From an uncultured Paracoccaceae bacterium (GTDB taxonomy: Bacteria > Pseudomonadota > Alphaproteobacteria > Rhodobacterales > Rhodobacteraceae), in the NCBI GenBank assembly GCA_947488605.1, contig CANKZJ010000003.1:372001-436000 (forward strand): DNA of 64,000 bases, read 5' to 3'. The notes under the pieces were generated by a model. That model ran no database searches, was not told the origin of the DNA, and saw only the letters and a list, made by a program, of their open reading frames with translations. Both the position numbers and the translations under genes were made by a program. How positions within the stretch are numbered: position 1 is the first letter of the stretch; each line of letters opens with the position of its first letter. This document shows positions 53,536-63,581 of this stretch, piece after piece.

Positions 53536-55080
53536 TCAATGATCCTCCGTTGATGGTTTGCTAAGCTTGCCGGGCGTGTCGACAACGGTCGAAATATAGG
53601 GCTCGGGATCGAAAAGCTGTGCTGCGACGGCGGTGGTGTAGCTGTGCACTTGACCCGCAAAAATCGTATGTGCCGCCAAAAGCGCGATAAGGCCTCCGAC
53701 TGCCACATAAGACATTGTGGCAGGCACAGGTGCTGGAATAGCGCCCTCTGGTGCGGCGACACTTTTGGCTTTCCAGAAAAGGATACTGCCTGCACGCGCA
53801 AATCCGACGATGCTGATCAGGCTTGAGACAAGCACGATCACCCAGATCCAAACCATCAGATCGGTTCCATATGCAGCATCGAGGACCAGTAACTTCCCCA
53901 GGAATCCTGACAAAGGCGGCAAGCCTGCCATCGCAATGGCGCCAGCAAAGAACAATCCTGCTGTCAAAGTCGCACCTGCAACGGGGGGCTGCGGTGTCAG
54001 GTCAAGATTGGCGCGGCTTGACCGCACAAGATCTGCAATCAGGAACAATGCCGCACCTGCCAATGTCGAATGCACGATGTAATAAAGTGCTGCCGCGATC
54101 CCGACGGGGCTAAAGAGCGCGATGGATACCAACACCATGCCCATCGATCCAATGATCGAGAAAGCCACGAGGCGATCCAGCCGTTTGGCCGCAAGCACAC
54201 CTGTCATCCCGATAGCGAGCGAGATCAGCGCCGCTGGCAGTAACCACACATCGTGCAAGCCAGAGGTCACAGCCAGATCAGGCGGAAAGATCATCGTGTA
54301 GACACGAATGATCGCATAAGCGCCCACTTTGGTCATGATCGCAAAGAGGGCCGCGACTGGTGCCGGGGCTTCGGCATAGCTGGACGGGAGCCAGAAATGT
54401 AGTGGCACAAGGGCCGCTTTGATGGCGAAGACCAAGATCAGCAGGACTGCCGCGACGCGGATACCGACGGTCTCATCAGGGGTTATCAGTTGTACCCGAT
54501 TAGCCAGATCAGCCATGTTCAGCGTGCCTGTTTCTGCATAGATCGCACCCAGTGCAAACAGAAACAGGGTCGATCCGATCAGGTTGAACAGCACATATTG
54601 CACACCTGCCCGTAGTCTTGTGGTGCCGCCGGAATGGATCATCAAACCGTAAGAGGCGATGAGCAGGACTTCGAAGAAAACAAACAGGTTGAAAAGGTCG
54701 CCGGTCAGGAACGCGCCCAGAATACCCATCAATTGGAATTGGAATAGCGCATGGAAATGCCGCCCGCGGCCATCCCAACCCGAACTGATGGCATAGATCA
54801 GCACAAAGAGGGCAAGAACGACAGTCAGCAACACCATCATCGTCGAAAGCCTGTCGCCGACCAACACGATGCCAAAGGGTGCCGCCCAATCGCCCAACTG
54901 GTACAACATGATCGTGCCGTCAGACGTATTCCATGCAAGCCCGCCAGCGATCGCGATCAGTGTCAAAACACCCGTGATCGAAAACACGCGCTGAATACCG
55001 ATGTGATACCGCGCGGCCAGAATGATGAAAGGCGCCAGCATTGCGGGTAATATGACGGGCGCTATCAGCCAATGGGTCAT
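53536..55080 (-). CDS. phaD: Cation/proton antiporter subunit D
   Basis: 514 residues, about 14 membrane helices, homologous to NuoN/NuoM antiporter-like subunits with the conserved lysine-bearing helices (KAALVPLHFWLPSSYAEAPAPVAALFAIMTKVGAYAI). Central proton-pumping subunit. Overlaps phaC by 4 nt. Confidence 0.93.
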   Translation of the reverse strand: MTHWLIAPVILPAMLAPFIILAARYHIGIQRVFSITGVLTLIAIAGGLAWNTSDGTIMLYQLGDWAAPFGIVLVGDRLSTMMVLLTVVLALFVLIYAISSGWDGRGRHFHALFQFQLMGILGAFLTGDLFNLFVFFEVLLIASYGLMIHSGGTTRLRAGVQYVLFNLIGSTLFLFALGAIYAETGTLNMADLANRVQLITPDETVGIRVAAVLLILVFAIKAALVPLHFWLPSSYAEAPAPVAALFAIMTKVGAYAIIRVYTMIFPPDLAVTSGLHDVWLLPAALISLAIGMTGVLAAKRLDRLVAFSIIGSMGMVLVSIALFSPVGIAAALYYIVHSTLAGAALFLIADLVRSSRANLDLTPQPPVAGATLTAGLFFAGAIAMAGLPPLSGFLGKLLVLDAAYGTDLMVWIWVIVLVSSLISIVGFARAGSILFWKAKSVAAPEGAIPAPVPATMSYVAVGGLIALLAAHTIFAGQVHSYTTAVAAQLFDPEPYISTVVDTPGKLSKPSTEDH

Positions 55081-55433
55081 GACGTGCCCTCCGGCGGATC
55101 TTGCGGTACGTCAGGGCAGTCATCGACATGATCATCGTCCGACCCCAGAAATGCGCCAAGTCCGATCATCACCACAACAGCCGTCATGCCGAATGAAATA
55201 ACGATTGCTGTCAGTACCAGCGCTTGTGGCAGAGGGTCGGTGTAAACCGTGATATCATCGCGCAAAACAGGCGGGGCACCCACTGCCACACGCCCGGATG
55301 TGAACAGAAAGACGTTCACGGCATACGTCAGCAAAGAAATCCCCAAGATCACCGGGAAAGTCCGCAGGCGCAAAACCAGATAGATCCCTGCAGCAGTCAT
55401 GATGCCAATGGCAGAGGCGAGAAGGAGTTCCAT
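55077..55433 (-). CDS. phaC: Cation/proton antiporter subunit C
   Basis: 118 residues, three membrane helices, NuoK-like (GIMTAAGIYLVLRLRTFPVILGISLLTYAVNVFLF, then DPLPQALVLTAIVISFG). Directly abuts phaAB. Confidence 0.92.
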   Translation of the reverse strand: MELLLASAIGIMTAAGIYLVLRLRTFPVILGISLLTYAVNVFLFTSGRVAVGAPPVLRDDITVYTDPLPQALVLTAIVISFGMTAVVVMIGLGAFLGSDDDHVDDCPDVPQDPPEGTS

Positions 55434-58295
55434 TTACACGCCCTCCTTTTCCGGCTGAACGGGGCGTGATGGGTCAATGTCCATTGGGTACATCGCGGTC
55501 CGGGACTCTTTGCGCCGCGCCAATCGCGAGAAGCTTTCAAGCGACAGCATCACGGCACCAACGACCGAAAGGAAAACGCCGACATCAAAGAGCGCCGCTG
55601 TCGCGAGTTCGAATTCCTCAAACGGCGGAATGCGCACGTAGGTAAAGTCGGACGTCAGGAACGGTTTGTTCACGAACCATGATCCTACGCCGGTAAAGCC
55701 TGCGACCAGAACACCGGCGCCAATGACGCCGTGATAAGGGTATTTCAGGCGTGAAGATGTCCAAGAAAAACCGCTGGCCATATATTGCATCACCACACCA
55801 ATCGACACGATGAGACCCGCGATAAAGCCCCCGCCAGGTTCATTGTGGCCGCTCAGGAAGATGTAGAAGCCGACCATCATCACGATGGGCATCATGCCGC
55901 GTGTCAGGACGACCATCATCATGGGGTGAATACCGCCCGCCTGCGGTTCTTTGGGCTTGCGGTTCAGCAAACGCTCGCGGACCGGACCACCCAAAAGCGC
56001 CTCGGTCAGCGCATAAATCAGCAAGGCTGCTATGCTGAGCACGATAATCTCGCCGAAGGTATCAAAGCCACGGAAATCGACCAAAATAACGTTTACGACG
56101 TTTGTGCCGCCGCCACCTTTATAGGAATTGGCGAGGTGGAATTCCGAGATGGGCGAGGCGACCGGATCACGCAGCATATAATGATAAGCAAGCGCGAAAC
56201 TGGCCAATCCGCCCGCGATGGCAACGCCAGCATCGCGCATGCGCCTCAGTACGGTACTTTCAACCGGTGTCCGGTTCGGCAGGAAGTTGAGCGCCAGCAA
56301 CAGTAGAATGATCGTTACCACCTCGACAGTGAACTGCGTCATCGCCAGATCAGGTGCGCTGAGGAACACAAACCCGATCGACACCATCAAACCCACAATC
56401 CCGATCAAGATCAGAGACAGGAAACGGTTGCGGTGCAAAAATACCATGCCAATCGTGGCCGCAACCAACATGCCCCAGCCCGAAATCAAGACTGGATCAG
56501 CGTTTTGCATTTCATGGGTCGGCGCGCCGAGCGTGCCTGTGGTCCAAGCGTAGTACCCTGCAGCCACAATCGTGATCGTCCCGACGGCGGCGTAGCGTGA
56601 AAACGCCCCATTATGCAGTGGCAGGATTAAAATCTGAGCGAGACGCGCGATGCCCTCGACGATGCCTTCAAAGATAACTTTTGCTTCTGGGCGTGGTGTG
56701 TTTTCCCAAAGACGTAAAGCGGGCCTAAAGATCGCCAGCATAAACAGACCACCCGCAACAGCGATGATCGACATATAAAGCGCAGGCACCAAACCGTGCC
56801 AGATTTTCAGATGCGCCGAAGGCATCTCTGCGGCATTGCCCAACACGGACGCGGTGACCAGCTTCACGAACGGCTCGGCCAGAAACGGTGCGACGCCAAT
56901 GACGACAACGGGGATGATCAGCAGGGCAGGTGGCAGCCAAAGTCCCGCACCCGGATCATGTGGTCTTGCGGGGTAGTCATCGCGCACCGGTCCAAAGAAC
57001 ACATGTGCAATCAACCGGAAACAATAAGCAGCTGAAAAAAGCGAACCTACGGTAGCCAAGACAGGCACCAGCCAAGGGTTATTGAAAAGAACCGTATGAT
57101 TGGCCTCTTCCAGCATCATCTCTTTGGACAAGAACCCGTTCAGCAACGGGATGCCGGCCATCGACAAAGCAGCCAATGAGACAATCATAAAGGTGACCGG
57201 CATCAGGGTGCGCAAACCACCCAACCGCCTGATGTCGCGCGTGTGCGCCTCGTGATCAATGATACCGGCGGACATGAACAAGGCCGCTTTGAAGGTCGCG
57301 TGGTTCAGAATGTGGAACACGGCTGCCATCGCGCCAAACGCGGTGCCAGTACCCAGCAACATCGTAATCAGACCCAAATGGCTGACAGTTGAAAACGCGA
57401 GCAAGGCCTTCAGGTCATGTTTGAAGAGCGCAATAACCGCGCCAAGCACCATCGTGATCAGTCCCGCTGACGTGACAATCACGAACCATTCCGTTGTCCC
57501 GGACAGAACCGGCCACATCCGCGCCATCAGGAATATGCCGGCTTTTACCATTGTGGCCGAGTGCAGGTATGCGGACACGGGCGTGGGTGCTGCCATGGCG
57601 TGTGGCAACCAAAAGTGGAACGGGAACTGCGCTGATTTGGTGAAACACCCCAGCAAGATCAGGATCAGGGCAGGCACATAAAGCGGATCAGCTTGGATCA
57701 ACTCGCGGTTCTGCAAGATGACACTCAGGTCATAACTGCCTACGATCTGACCAAGGATCAGCATGCCACCAATCATCGCCAGACCGCCCATCCCTGTGAC
57801 GGTCAATGCCATGCGTGCGCCCTGACGGCCCTCGGGCAGGTGTTTCCAATAACCGATCAGCAGAAACGACGATAGCGACGTCAGTTCCCAAAAAATCAAC
57901 AAAAGCAGGATGTTGTCGCTAAGCACGATGCCTACCATCGCGCCTTGGAACAACAGCAAATAGGTGAAAAACTCGCCCATGTTGTCTTTGTTGCTTAGAT
58001 ACTGCCGCGCATAGGCAATGATCAGCAGGCCAATCCCAAGTATCAGAAGGGCAAAGAAAAAGCCCAGACTATCCAGCATCAGCGTAAAGTTCAGGCCCAG
58101 CGCAGGCATCCAGTCGACGCGCGCCATCACGACGTCACCCGCGATGATAGCGGGTAAATTCGTCAGCAATCCGATGAATGCGGCCAAAGTTACGGTGAAG
58201 GTCACGCCAGCGCAGGCTGACCTGCCTGCGGCATTCATCAATCCCGGCAACAGCGCACCAAAGAACGGCAGAGCAACTATAAAGAAGAGGGACAC
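55434..58295 (-). CDS. phaAB: Cation/proton antiporter subunit A fused to B
   Basis: 953 residues. The N-terminal two-thirds are an NuoL-like MnhA subunit (LLLIFWELTSLSSFLLIGYW, TKSAQFPFHFWLPHAMAAPTPVSAYLHSATMVKAG). The end is an MnhB domain (GFYIFLSGHNEPGGGFIAGLIVSIGVVMQYMA). This fusion is normal for alphaproteobacterial group-2 Pha antiporters. GTG 58295 (MSLFFIVALPFFG), with AGGAG 6 nt ahead, is preferred to the upstream ATG 58331. First gene of the operon; promoter expected in 58296-58526. Confidence 0.93.
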   Translation of the reverse strand: MSLFFIVALPFFGALLPGLMNAAGRSACAGVTFTVTLAAFIGLLTNLPAIIAGDVVMARVDWMPALGLNFTLMLDSLGFFFALLILGIGLLIIAYARQYLSNKDNMGEFFTYLLLFQGAMVGIVLSDNILLLLIFWELTSLSSFLLIGYWKHLPEGRQGARMALTVTGMGGLAMIGGMLILGQIVGSYDLSVILQNRELIQADPLYVPALILILLGCFTKSAQFPFHFWLPHAMAAPTPVSAYLHSATMVKAGIFLMARMWPVLSGTTEWFVIVTSAGLITMVLGAVIALFKHDLKALLAFSTVSHLGLITMLLGTGTAFGAMAAVFHILNHATFKAALFMSAGIIDHEAHTRDIRRLGGLRTLMPVTFMIVSLAALSMAGIPLLNGFLSKEMMLEEANHTVLFNNPWLVPVLATVGSLFSAAYCFRLIAHVFFGPVRDDYPARPHDPGAGLWLPPALLIIPVVVIGVAPFLAEPFVKLVTASVLGNAAEMPSAHLKIWHGLVPALYMSIIAVAGGLFMLAIFRPALRLWENTPRPEAKVIFEGIVEGIARLAQILILPLHNGAFSRYAAVGTITIVAAGYYAWTTGTLGAPTHEMQNADPVLISGWGMLVAATIGMVFLHRNRFLSLILIGIVGLMVSIGFVFLSAPDLAMTQFTVEVVTIILLLLALNFLPNRTPVESTVLRRMRDAGVAIAGGLASFALAYHYMLRDPVASPISEFHLANSYKGGGGTNVVNVILVDFRGFDTFGEIIVLSIAALLIYALTEALLGGPVRERLLNRKPKEPQAGGIHPMMMVVLTRGMMPIVMMVGFYIFLSGHNEPGGGFIAGLIVSIGVVMQYMASGFSWTSSRLKYPYHGVIGAGVLVAGFTGVGSWFVNKPFLTSDFTYVRIPPFEEFELATAALFDVGVFLSVVGAVMLSLESFSRLARRKESRTAMYPMDIDPSRPVQPEKEGV

Positions 58296-58526
58296 GTAAA
58301 CTCCTGAGCGGTTGGCTTTCACAACTTGCACAGAACTTCACCGGATTTGCAAAAGTGAAATGCGTTTGCTGGATGCTTTTTGCGAGAAGGCGACCTGGAT
58401 CACCAATCGCTGATGCAGTTGTGATTAGTCATGTGATCCGTTCGGACACAGAGTGGTGACGAATTTTCTGACAGCAAAATCCGATTTTCTACGTCCAACA
58501 CGCCACCGCAACTGAAAGGGCCGCTC

Positions 58527-59918
58527 ATGACAATACAATTGAGGACTCCCCTGAATTCCCTAGCGGCCTTGGTCCTGACGGGCATCAGCGTCTTGATGGC
58601 CGGTCAACTGCACGCCCAAGTGGCACCTAAAGTAACGGACTATGCGATCGCGCAATTTGGGCAACCTCCAGCCGTGCCTGACGGCCCGCTTACAGACGCG
58701 CTGCAATCTGCCGTCCAAGTGGCCTTGCTTGATGCTGCAACACAGTCGCGTTGGGGATCCGATCAAATCGCAGCATTGGCGGAAATCGCCCAGTCGCAAG
58801 ACCCGCGCATTGCGTGGATCATAGCCGACTTGATGCGCTTTACCCCAAACCGCGAGATGATGGATGAACTTGGCGCAGCCGCTGCAAGCGTTCTGGGCAT
58901 TGAACCTCCGCGCCAAAACCAATGGGGTGTTGTCACCGACCATCTGATCGCTTGGGATATCCCGGCACCCCCTGATTACCTTCAGGCCAAGCGCATGATT
59001 TTTACCAGCTTGGTTGAAGGGTGGGATCAGATTTTCGTCGAAGGCGACATCGATTGGCGCCATGTGTCATGGGGCGGAGTGAGGATCGATGCGCGGCCCT
59101 ACGACACCACTAACGATCCGTGTAATTGCATTCCCGCCGCAGACAACCCAACGGTGAGCAGCGCAAATGATGCGACTTGGCTGCAAGACGACGACATCGT
59201 CTTTGGTATCGCCGTGAATGGCGCGTATCGCGCCTACCCGCGCCAGATCATGGAAGTGCGCGAAATGGTGAACGACACGTTGGGTGGGCGCGACCTTGGC
59301 ATTCCATATTGTACCTTATGCGGCGCGGCGCAGGCTTACTTCACCGATGGTCTTCCGGCTGGCATTGAAAGACCGATCTTGCGGACTTCGGGGCTGTTGA
59401 TCCGATCCAACAAAGTGATGTTCGACATCAATACTTATTCGGTCTTCGATACATTCCTTGGCAAAGCGGTGACGGGACCGCTGGCCGCACAAGATCTCCA
59501 ACTAGAACAGGCGACGGTAATCACGACAGACTGGGGTACTTGGAAAGAGACCTATCCAGACACCACTGTGCTGACAGAAAACCTCGCACTTGGTCGTGAT
59601 TTTGACTTCCGCAACGGGCGTGACGCAGGCGGTCCGATATTCCCGGTGGGTGACGTTGACCCCCGCTTGCCGGTCCATGAAGACGTGATCGGTGTTGTTA
59701 CCGCAACAGGTCAACCCGTCGCATTCCAGCGCAGCAGCGCAGTTCTTGCGCTTGAAAGGGGGCAGGAAATCAGTGTCGAAAACGTGCGACTAAGGCTGGA
59801 TGGCGGCGGCATTCGCGCAGTTGATGTCGACGGATCAGACCTCGGCAGCCACCAAGCCTTCTGGTTCGCCTGGTCGCAGTTCCACCCTGAAACCATGCTT
59901 TGGGATGGCGCGAACTAG
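58527..59918 (+). CDS. DUF3179 domain-containing secreted protein
   Basis: 463 residues. Signal peptide (LAALVLTGISVLMAGQLHAQ), then an unassigned helical part, then DUF3179 with GIPYCTLCGAAQAYF. The cysteines and histidines suggest metal binding, but function is not known. Strong AAAGGG site before ATG 58527. Divergent from the pha operon. Confidence 0.87.
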   Translation: MTIQLRTPLNSLAALVLTGISVLMAGQLHAQVAPKVTDYAIAQFGQPPAVPDGPLTDALQSAVQVALLDAATQSRWGSDQIAALAEIAQSQDPRIAWIIADLMRFTPNREMMDELGAAAASVLGIEPPRQNQWGVVTDHLIAWDIPAPPDYLQAKRMIFTSLVEGWDQIFVEGDIDWRHVSWGGVRIDARPYDTTNDPCNCIPAADNPTVSSANDATWLQDDDIVFGIAVNGAYRAYPRQIMEVREMVNDTLGGRDLGIPYCTLCGAAQAYFTDGLPAGIERPILRTSGLLIRSNKVMFDINTYSVFDTFLGKAVTGPLAAQDLQLEQATVITTDWGTWKETYPDTTVLTENLALGRDFDFRNGRDAGGPIFPVGDVDPRLPVHEDVIGVVTATGQPVAFQRSSAVLALERGQEISVENVRLRLDGGGIRAVDVDGSDLGSHQAFWFAWSQFHPETMLWDGAN

Positions 59919-59939
59919 ATTTCAGTAACCTGTTGAATG

Positions 59940-60016
59940 TGGTGACCCCGATTGGATTCGAACCAATAACCTGCCCCTTAGGAGGGGGCTGCTCTATCCA
60001 GTTGAGCCACGGGGCC
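59940..60016 (-). tRNA. tRNA-Arg (anticodon CCU)
   Basis: Read on the minus strand: acceptor GGCCCCG/CGGGGTC with one G-T pair, D-arm GCTCAACTGGATAGAGC, anticodon loop CTCCTAA with anticodon CCT, T-loop GGTTCGAATCC, and encoded CCA. Decodes AGG. No transposon end is seen beside it. Confidence 0.95.
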
Positions 60017-60126
60017 TTTCTGCGCCTTGAATGCCTGCCTTTGGGAATTTGGTCAACGCCATGTGATCTGGCTTTTGTCGCAAAGCCTCGCTAACAATAT
60101 ATGAAACGCAGAACAGGACCACTCCT

Positions 60127-61152
60127 TTGACCAATCCCCTTAAGCGCCCACTGACCCTCCGCGATGTATCAGAAGCATCTGGTGTTAGCGAAATGACCGT
60201 GAGCCGCGTGCTGCGTAACAAAGGGGATGTGAGTGCCGCGACACGGCAAAAGGTCCAAGATGCTGCCAAACAACTTGGCTATGTCCCTAATAAGATTGCG
60301 GGTGCGCTTGCATCGCAGCGCGTCAATCTGGTTGCTGTCATTATTCCGTCGCTGGGCAATATGGTGTTTCCCGAGGTACTGTCAGGCATTTCGCAGACGT
60401 TAGAGGATACGGATCTGCAACCCGTTGTTGGCGTGACGGATTATATGCCTGAAAAGGAAGAAAAGGTTCTGTTCGAAATGCTGTCTTGGCGCCCATCCGG
60501 TGTTATTATCGCAGGTCTTGAGCATTCCGAGGCGTCGCAAGCGATGCTGAAACAGGCCGGTATTCCAGTGGTCGAGATTATGGACACCGATGGGGAACCC
60601 GTTGATTATTGCGTGGGCATTTCGCATCGCCGCGCTGGGCGGAAGATGGCAGAAGAAATTATCGCGGCGGGTTACAAGCGCATCGGCTTCATGGGCACCA
60701 AGATGCCCTTGGATCACCGCGCACGCAAACGGTTCGAGGGCTTTACCCGCACATTAGCCAAGGCCGGTATCGAGATTGCGGATCAGGAATTCTATTCAGG
60801 CGGGTCGGCACTGGCCAAGGGCCGCGAGATGACCGCGAAAATGATCGCACGGACGCCTGACCTCGATTTCTTATATTACTCAAATGATATGATTGGTGCT
60901 GGCGGTCTGCTTTATTTGCTTGAGCAAGGCATCGATGTGCCGGGCCGCGTTGGTTTGGCCGCGTTCAACGGTGTCGAATTGCTCGACGGCTTGCCGCGGC
61001 AATTGGCGACGATGGATGCATGTCGTCGTGATATTGGTATCCGTGCCGCGCAGATCGTTGCAGCACTGAACCGTGGCGATGAGATCCCTGATGGACCAAT
61101 TATCACCTTGTCACCGAAGCTGTCCCACGGCGATACCTTGCGTCGCCCTTAG
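60127..61152 (+). CDS. LacI-family transcriptional regulator (GntR-type sugar group)
   Basis: 341 residues. N-terminal LacI helix-turn-helix (TLRDVSEASGVSEMTVSRVLRNKGDVSAATRQKVQDAAKQLGYVPN) and a periplasmic-binding-protein-like sensor domain. Close to the gluconate regulator group by motif (VAVIIPSLGNMVFPEVLSGI). TTG 60127 start with AGGACC ahead. No sugar-use operon is in the window, so its target lies elsewhere; convergent with the winged-helix gene. Confidence 0.88.
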   Translation: MTNPLKRPLTLRDVSEASGVSEMTVSRVLRNKGDVSAATRQKVQDAAKQLGYVPNKIAGALASQRVNLVAVIIPSLGNMVFPEVLSGISQTLEDTDLQPVVGVTDYMPEKEEKVLFEMLSWRPSGVIIAGLEHSEASQAMLKQAGIPVVEIMDTDGEPVDYCVGISHRRAGRKMAEEIIAAGYKRIGFMGTKMPLDHRARKRFEGFTRTLAKAGIEIADQEFYSGGSALAKGREMTAKMIARTPDLDFLYYSNDMIGAGGLLYLLEQGIDVPGRVGLAAFNGVELLDGLPRQLATMDACRRDIGIRAAQIVAALNRGDEIPDGPIITLSPKLSHGDTLRRP

Positions 61153-61155
61153 GCG

Positions 61156-61875
61156 CTATTCCATGCGGATCACGTCCTTGTCGATCGCGAGGACATAACC
61201 CTTTCGGGCGATATTCTTAACCAGCAATTCGCTCATCATTTGGTTGCCGAGCGTATCGCGCAAGCGTTTGATCCGTGTCGCACCCGCAGCCTCATCACAG
61301 TCAGCTGAGTTGCGACCCGAGATGACACCTTCGATTTCTGCACCTGTTAGGACTTCGTCGTCCATCCGCGCCTCGGCCAAAACCGACAGCGTCTCAATCG
61401 CGGCATCGGTCAGCTTGAACTCAAAGTCATTGAGATAGACCGCCTTTTGATCGCGATTGATCGTGAGTGAATTCACTTCGATGCCTTGGCGCTCGATCCG
61501 TCCCATACGGCGGTTCAACGCGATCAGCATGACAAGAAAAGCAACGGCTGCAACCAAAAGTGCTGTGGCAAAAATCAGCAGCACAAAGATCACGAACCTG
61601 TACGAGGCTAGTGTGTCGGAAAACGCCGTGCCAGAGCCCGCCAGAATTTCCAGCAGTTTGATTTCTGCGTTGCTGGTGAGATTGTCGTTTTCAACGAACA
61701 ACCGTTCAACCCGCATGTTGAATGCGTTGGCATCGGGAAGGTTGATAAACAACAGCACTGCTGTGATCGCCAAGATGAGGACAATCGCCGCAATCCCAGC
61801 GACGACAATCTTATTGCCGATTTCGCGTGCTTCAGTAGCGGAGGAAGAACTCACCTGCGCTGTCCTTTCTTTCAT
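61156..61875 (-). CDS. Membrane-anchored protein with C-terminal winged helix
   Basis: 239 residues. Two membrane helices (IVVAGIAAIVLILAITAVLLFI and YRFVIFVLLIFATALLVAAVAFLVMLIAL) enclose a ~60-residue periplasmic loop. The C-terminal domain is OmpR-like (LTINRDQKAVYLNDFEFKLTDAAIETLSVLAEA...GAEI..., ending NIARKGYVLA). In ToxR/CadC the DNA-binding domain is N-terminal, so this is reversed. Start ATG 61875 chosen; overlaps the upstream secreted protein by 44 nt. Confidence 0.72.
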   Translation of the reverse strand: MKERTAQVSSSSATEAREIGNKIVVAGIAAIVLILAITAVLLFINLPDANAFNMRVERLFVENDNLTSNAEIKLLEILAGSGTAFSDTLASYRFVIFVLLIFATALLVAAVAFLVMLIALNRRMGRIERQGIEVNSLTINRDQKAVYLNDFEFKLTDAAIETLSVLAEARMDDEVLTGAEIEGVISGRNSADCDEAAGATRIKRLRDTLGNQMMSELLVKNIARKGYVLAIDKDVIRME

Positions 61876-62113
61876 CAAGGCCGGCATCATCAAAGACACC
61901 CAGCACATTCAAGAGCTGCCAGCCATCACCCGATAGCCGCTGGCGCAATTGGCCCTCGGCTGATCCGACTGAACAATCGCCAGACACTTCTGCCACTCCA
62001 TAATGGAGCCGCAAGGGGTTGTCTTGCTTGGCCTTGTAGTCGGCGTAGCAGGCGGCCTGTGCGAGTGTTGCGCTCAGCATCAATGCCATGAATGAGAAAG
62101 AAATTTGTTTCAT
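61832..62113 (-). CDS. Small secreted protein paired with the winged-helix gene
   Basis: 93 residues. Signal peptide (MKQISFSFMALMLSATLAQA), then a short domain with two cysteines (ACYADYK, GDCSVGSAEG) that may form a disulfide. It overlaps the next gene by 44 nt, so both are cotranslated; a periplasmic input for the membrane-anchored regulator is a reasonable guess. No family recognised. Confidence 0.6.
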   Translation of the reverse strand: MKQISFSFMALMLSATLAQAACYADYKAKQDNPLRLHYGVAEVSGDCSVGSAEGQLRQRLSGDGWQLLNVLGVFDDAGLDERKDSAGEFFLRY

Positions 62114-62273
62114 GTGGTCCACTTGATGCAAGGCACGTCTGATATTCAATAACGCCTCATGTTATCGCGATGGCAATCGCATAACCATCCCCCGATATTG
62201 TTTGGCAAGCCCGGTCAGCTCAATTTCGGTTCATCGCCCCACGTTAGGCACCTGAACCGAAAGGAACAACAAG

Positions 62274-62768
62274 ATGTTTAAGCCATTGATTGCCGGGATC
62301 ACCGCACTTTCCCTGACACTTGCCACTGCAACACCGACATACGCCCAAGGGATGGACCGCGACGATGTTAGCAAGCTTCTGTTCGGCTTGGCGGCTGTTG
62401 CTGTCATCGGTGCCGCGATTGAACAAAACCGCGACCGTGATCGTAACCGTAGCCGCAGCACGCCTGTTCACGAAACTCCGCAATTGAACGGCATCAACCG
62501 TAATCCGGGCTGGTCTGATCTTGGGCGTCAGCACCAAACGAACACGAATGGACGTCGCGCTTTACCGCATGCGTGCCTGCGCAATGTCGAAACCCGCTTT
62601 GGCACCCAGCGCATGTTCGGCAAGCGCTGCCTTGAGAATAACTATCGCCACGCCAGCCGTCTGCCAGAACGTTGTGCCGTGCGCGTCTACACCAATGACG
62701 GCCCGCGCCGTGGCTTTGACCCCCTTTGCCTGCGCGAACAAGGCTTTCGATCAGATCGGCGCCACTAA
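62274..62768 (+). CDS. Secreted basic hypothetical protein
   Basis: 164 residues. Signal peptide (ITALSLTLATATPTYAQ), one hydrophobic helix (LLFGLAAVAVIGAAIEQ), then a basic arginine-rich region (RDRDRNRSRS) and conserved-looking cysteines (ACLRN, KRCLEN, ERCAV, PLCLREQ). Function unknown; ends before a strong terminator. Confidence 0.65.
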   Translation: MFKPLIAGITALSLTLATATPTYAQGMDRDDVSKLLFGLAAVAVIGAAIEQNRDRDRNRSRSTPVHETPQLNGINRNPGWSDLGRQHQTNTNGRRALPHACLRNVETRFGTQRMFGKRCLENNYRHASRLPERCAVRVYTNDGPRRGFDPLCLREQGFRSDRRH

Positions 62769-62874
62769 GGCGCTGAAAGGAAGCGCGGCTGCTTGCCCCA
62801 GTTGTCGCGCCACCTTGGGTGTTTGGTTTTAACGAGTACGCAGACTAGTGCGTAAGAAATCAAATACCCAGTAC

Positions 62875-62912
62875 GGGGCAGAGAGGTTGGACATGGCTCT
62901 CTGCCCCTTTTT
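62875..62912 (+). terminator. Rho-independent terminator before rnhB
   Basis: 11-bp perfect stem GGGGCAGAGAG/CTCTCTGCCCC (62875-62885 / 62897-62907) and five T. Ends the 62274 transcript. Confidence 0.9.
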
Positions 62913-62948
62913 CCTTGAAGTCATCGTTTGCATCTGGTGACTGACACT

Positions 62949-63579
62949 ATGACTAATCCTGATTTCAGTTTCGAGACGGCAGCACTTCAGCGCGGCTTTC
63001 TTCATGTCGCAGGCGTTGATGAGGTTGGGCGCGGGCCACTGGCTGGCCCTGTTGTTGCTGCCGCCGCCATTCTTGATCCTGCAAATATCCCTGATGGATT
63101 GAATGACAGTAAGAAGCTGACTGCCAAGCGGCGTGATGCGCTTTATGATGAATTGTTGGCGGTGGCGGATGTATCAATTGCGCAGGCGACAGTTACCGAG
63201 ATTGATGAACACAACATCTTACGTGCATCACACATTGCAATGGTGCGTGCGATTGCCGGTCTATCCCAAACAGCCGATCACGCCCTGATCGACGGCAATA
63301 TGATCCCACGTGGTTTAGCGATTTCGTCGGAGACAATTATCAAGGGTGACGCGCGTAGTTTGAGCATTGCCGCAGCCTCTATCATGGCCAAGGTGTGGCG
63401 CGATAGACACATGGTTGCATTGGCGCAACAGCACCCACACTACGGCTGGGAAAAGAACGCGGGATACCCAACAGCCCAGCATAAATTGGGACTTCAGCAA
63501 TTTGGCGTGACTCCGCATCATAGGCGTTCGTTCAAACCGATACACAACATGTTGTATCAAGATGAAAACCTAAGTGATT

Positions 63580-63581
<2 letters not shown>
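62949..63581 (+). CDS. rnhB: Ribonuclease HII
   Basis: 210 residues. Removes RNA from RNA-DNA hybrids and single ribonucleotides. Catalytic motif VDEVGRGPLAGPVV, second acidic site in ALIDGN and the KGDARSLSIAAASIMAKVWRD motif. Start uncertain: ATG 62949 chosen, no clear ribosome site; GTG 62937 and ATG 62928 are in frame. Followed by ccrM, an order seen in many alphaproteobacteria. Confidence 0.92.
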
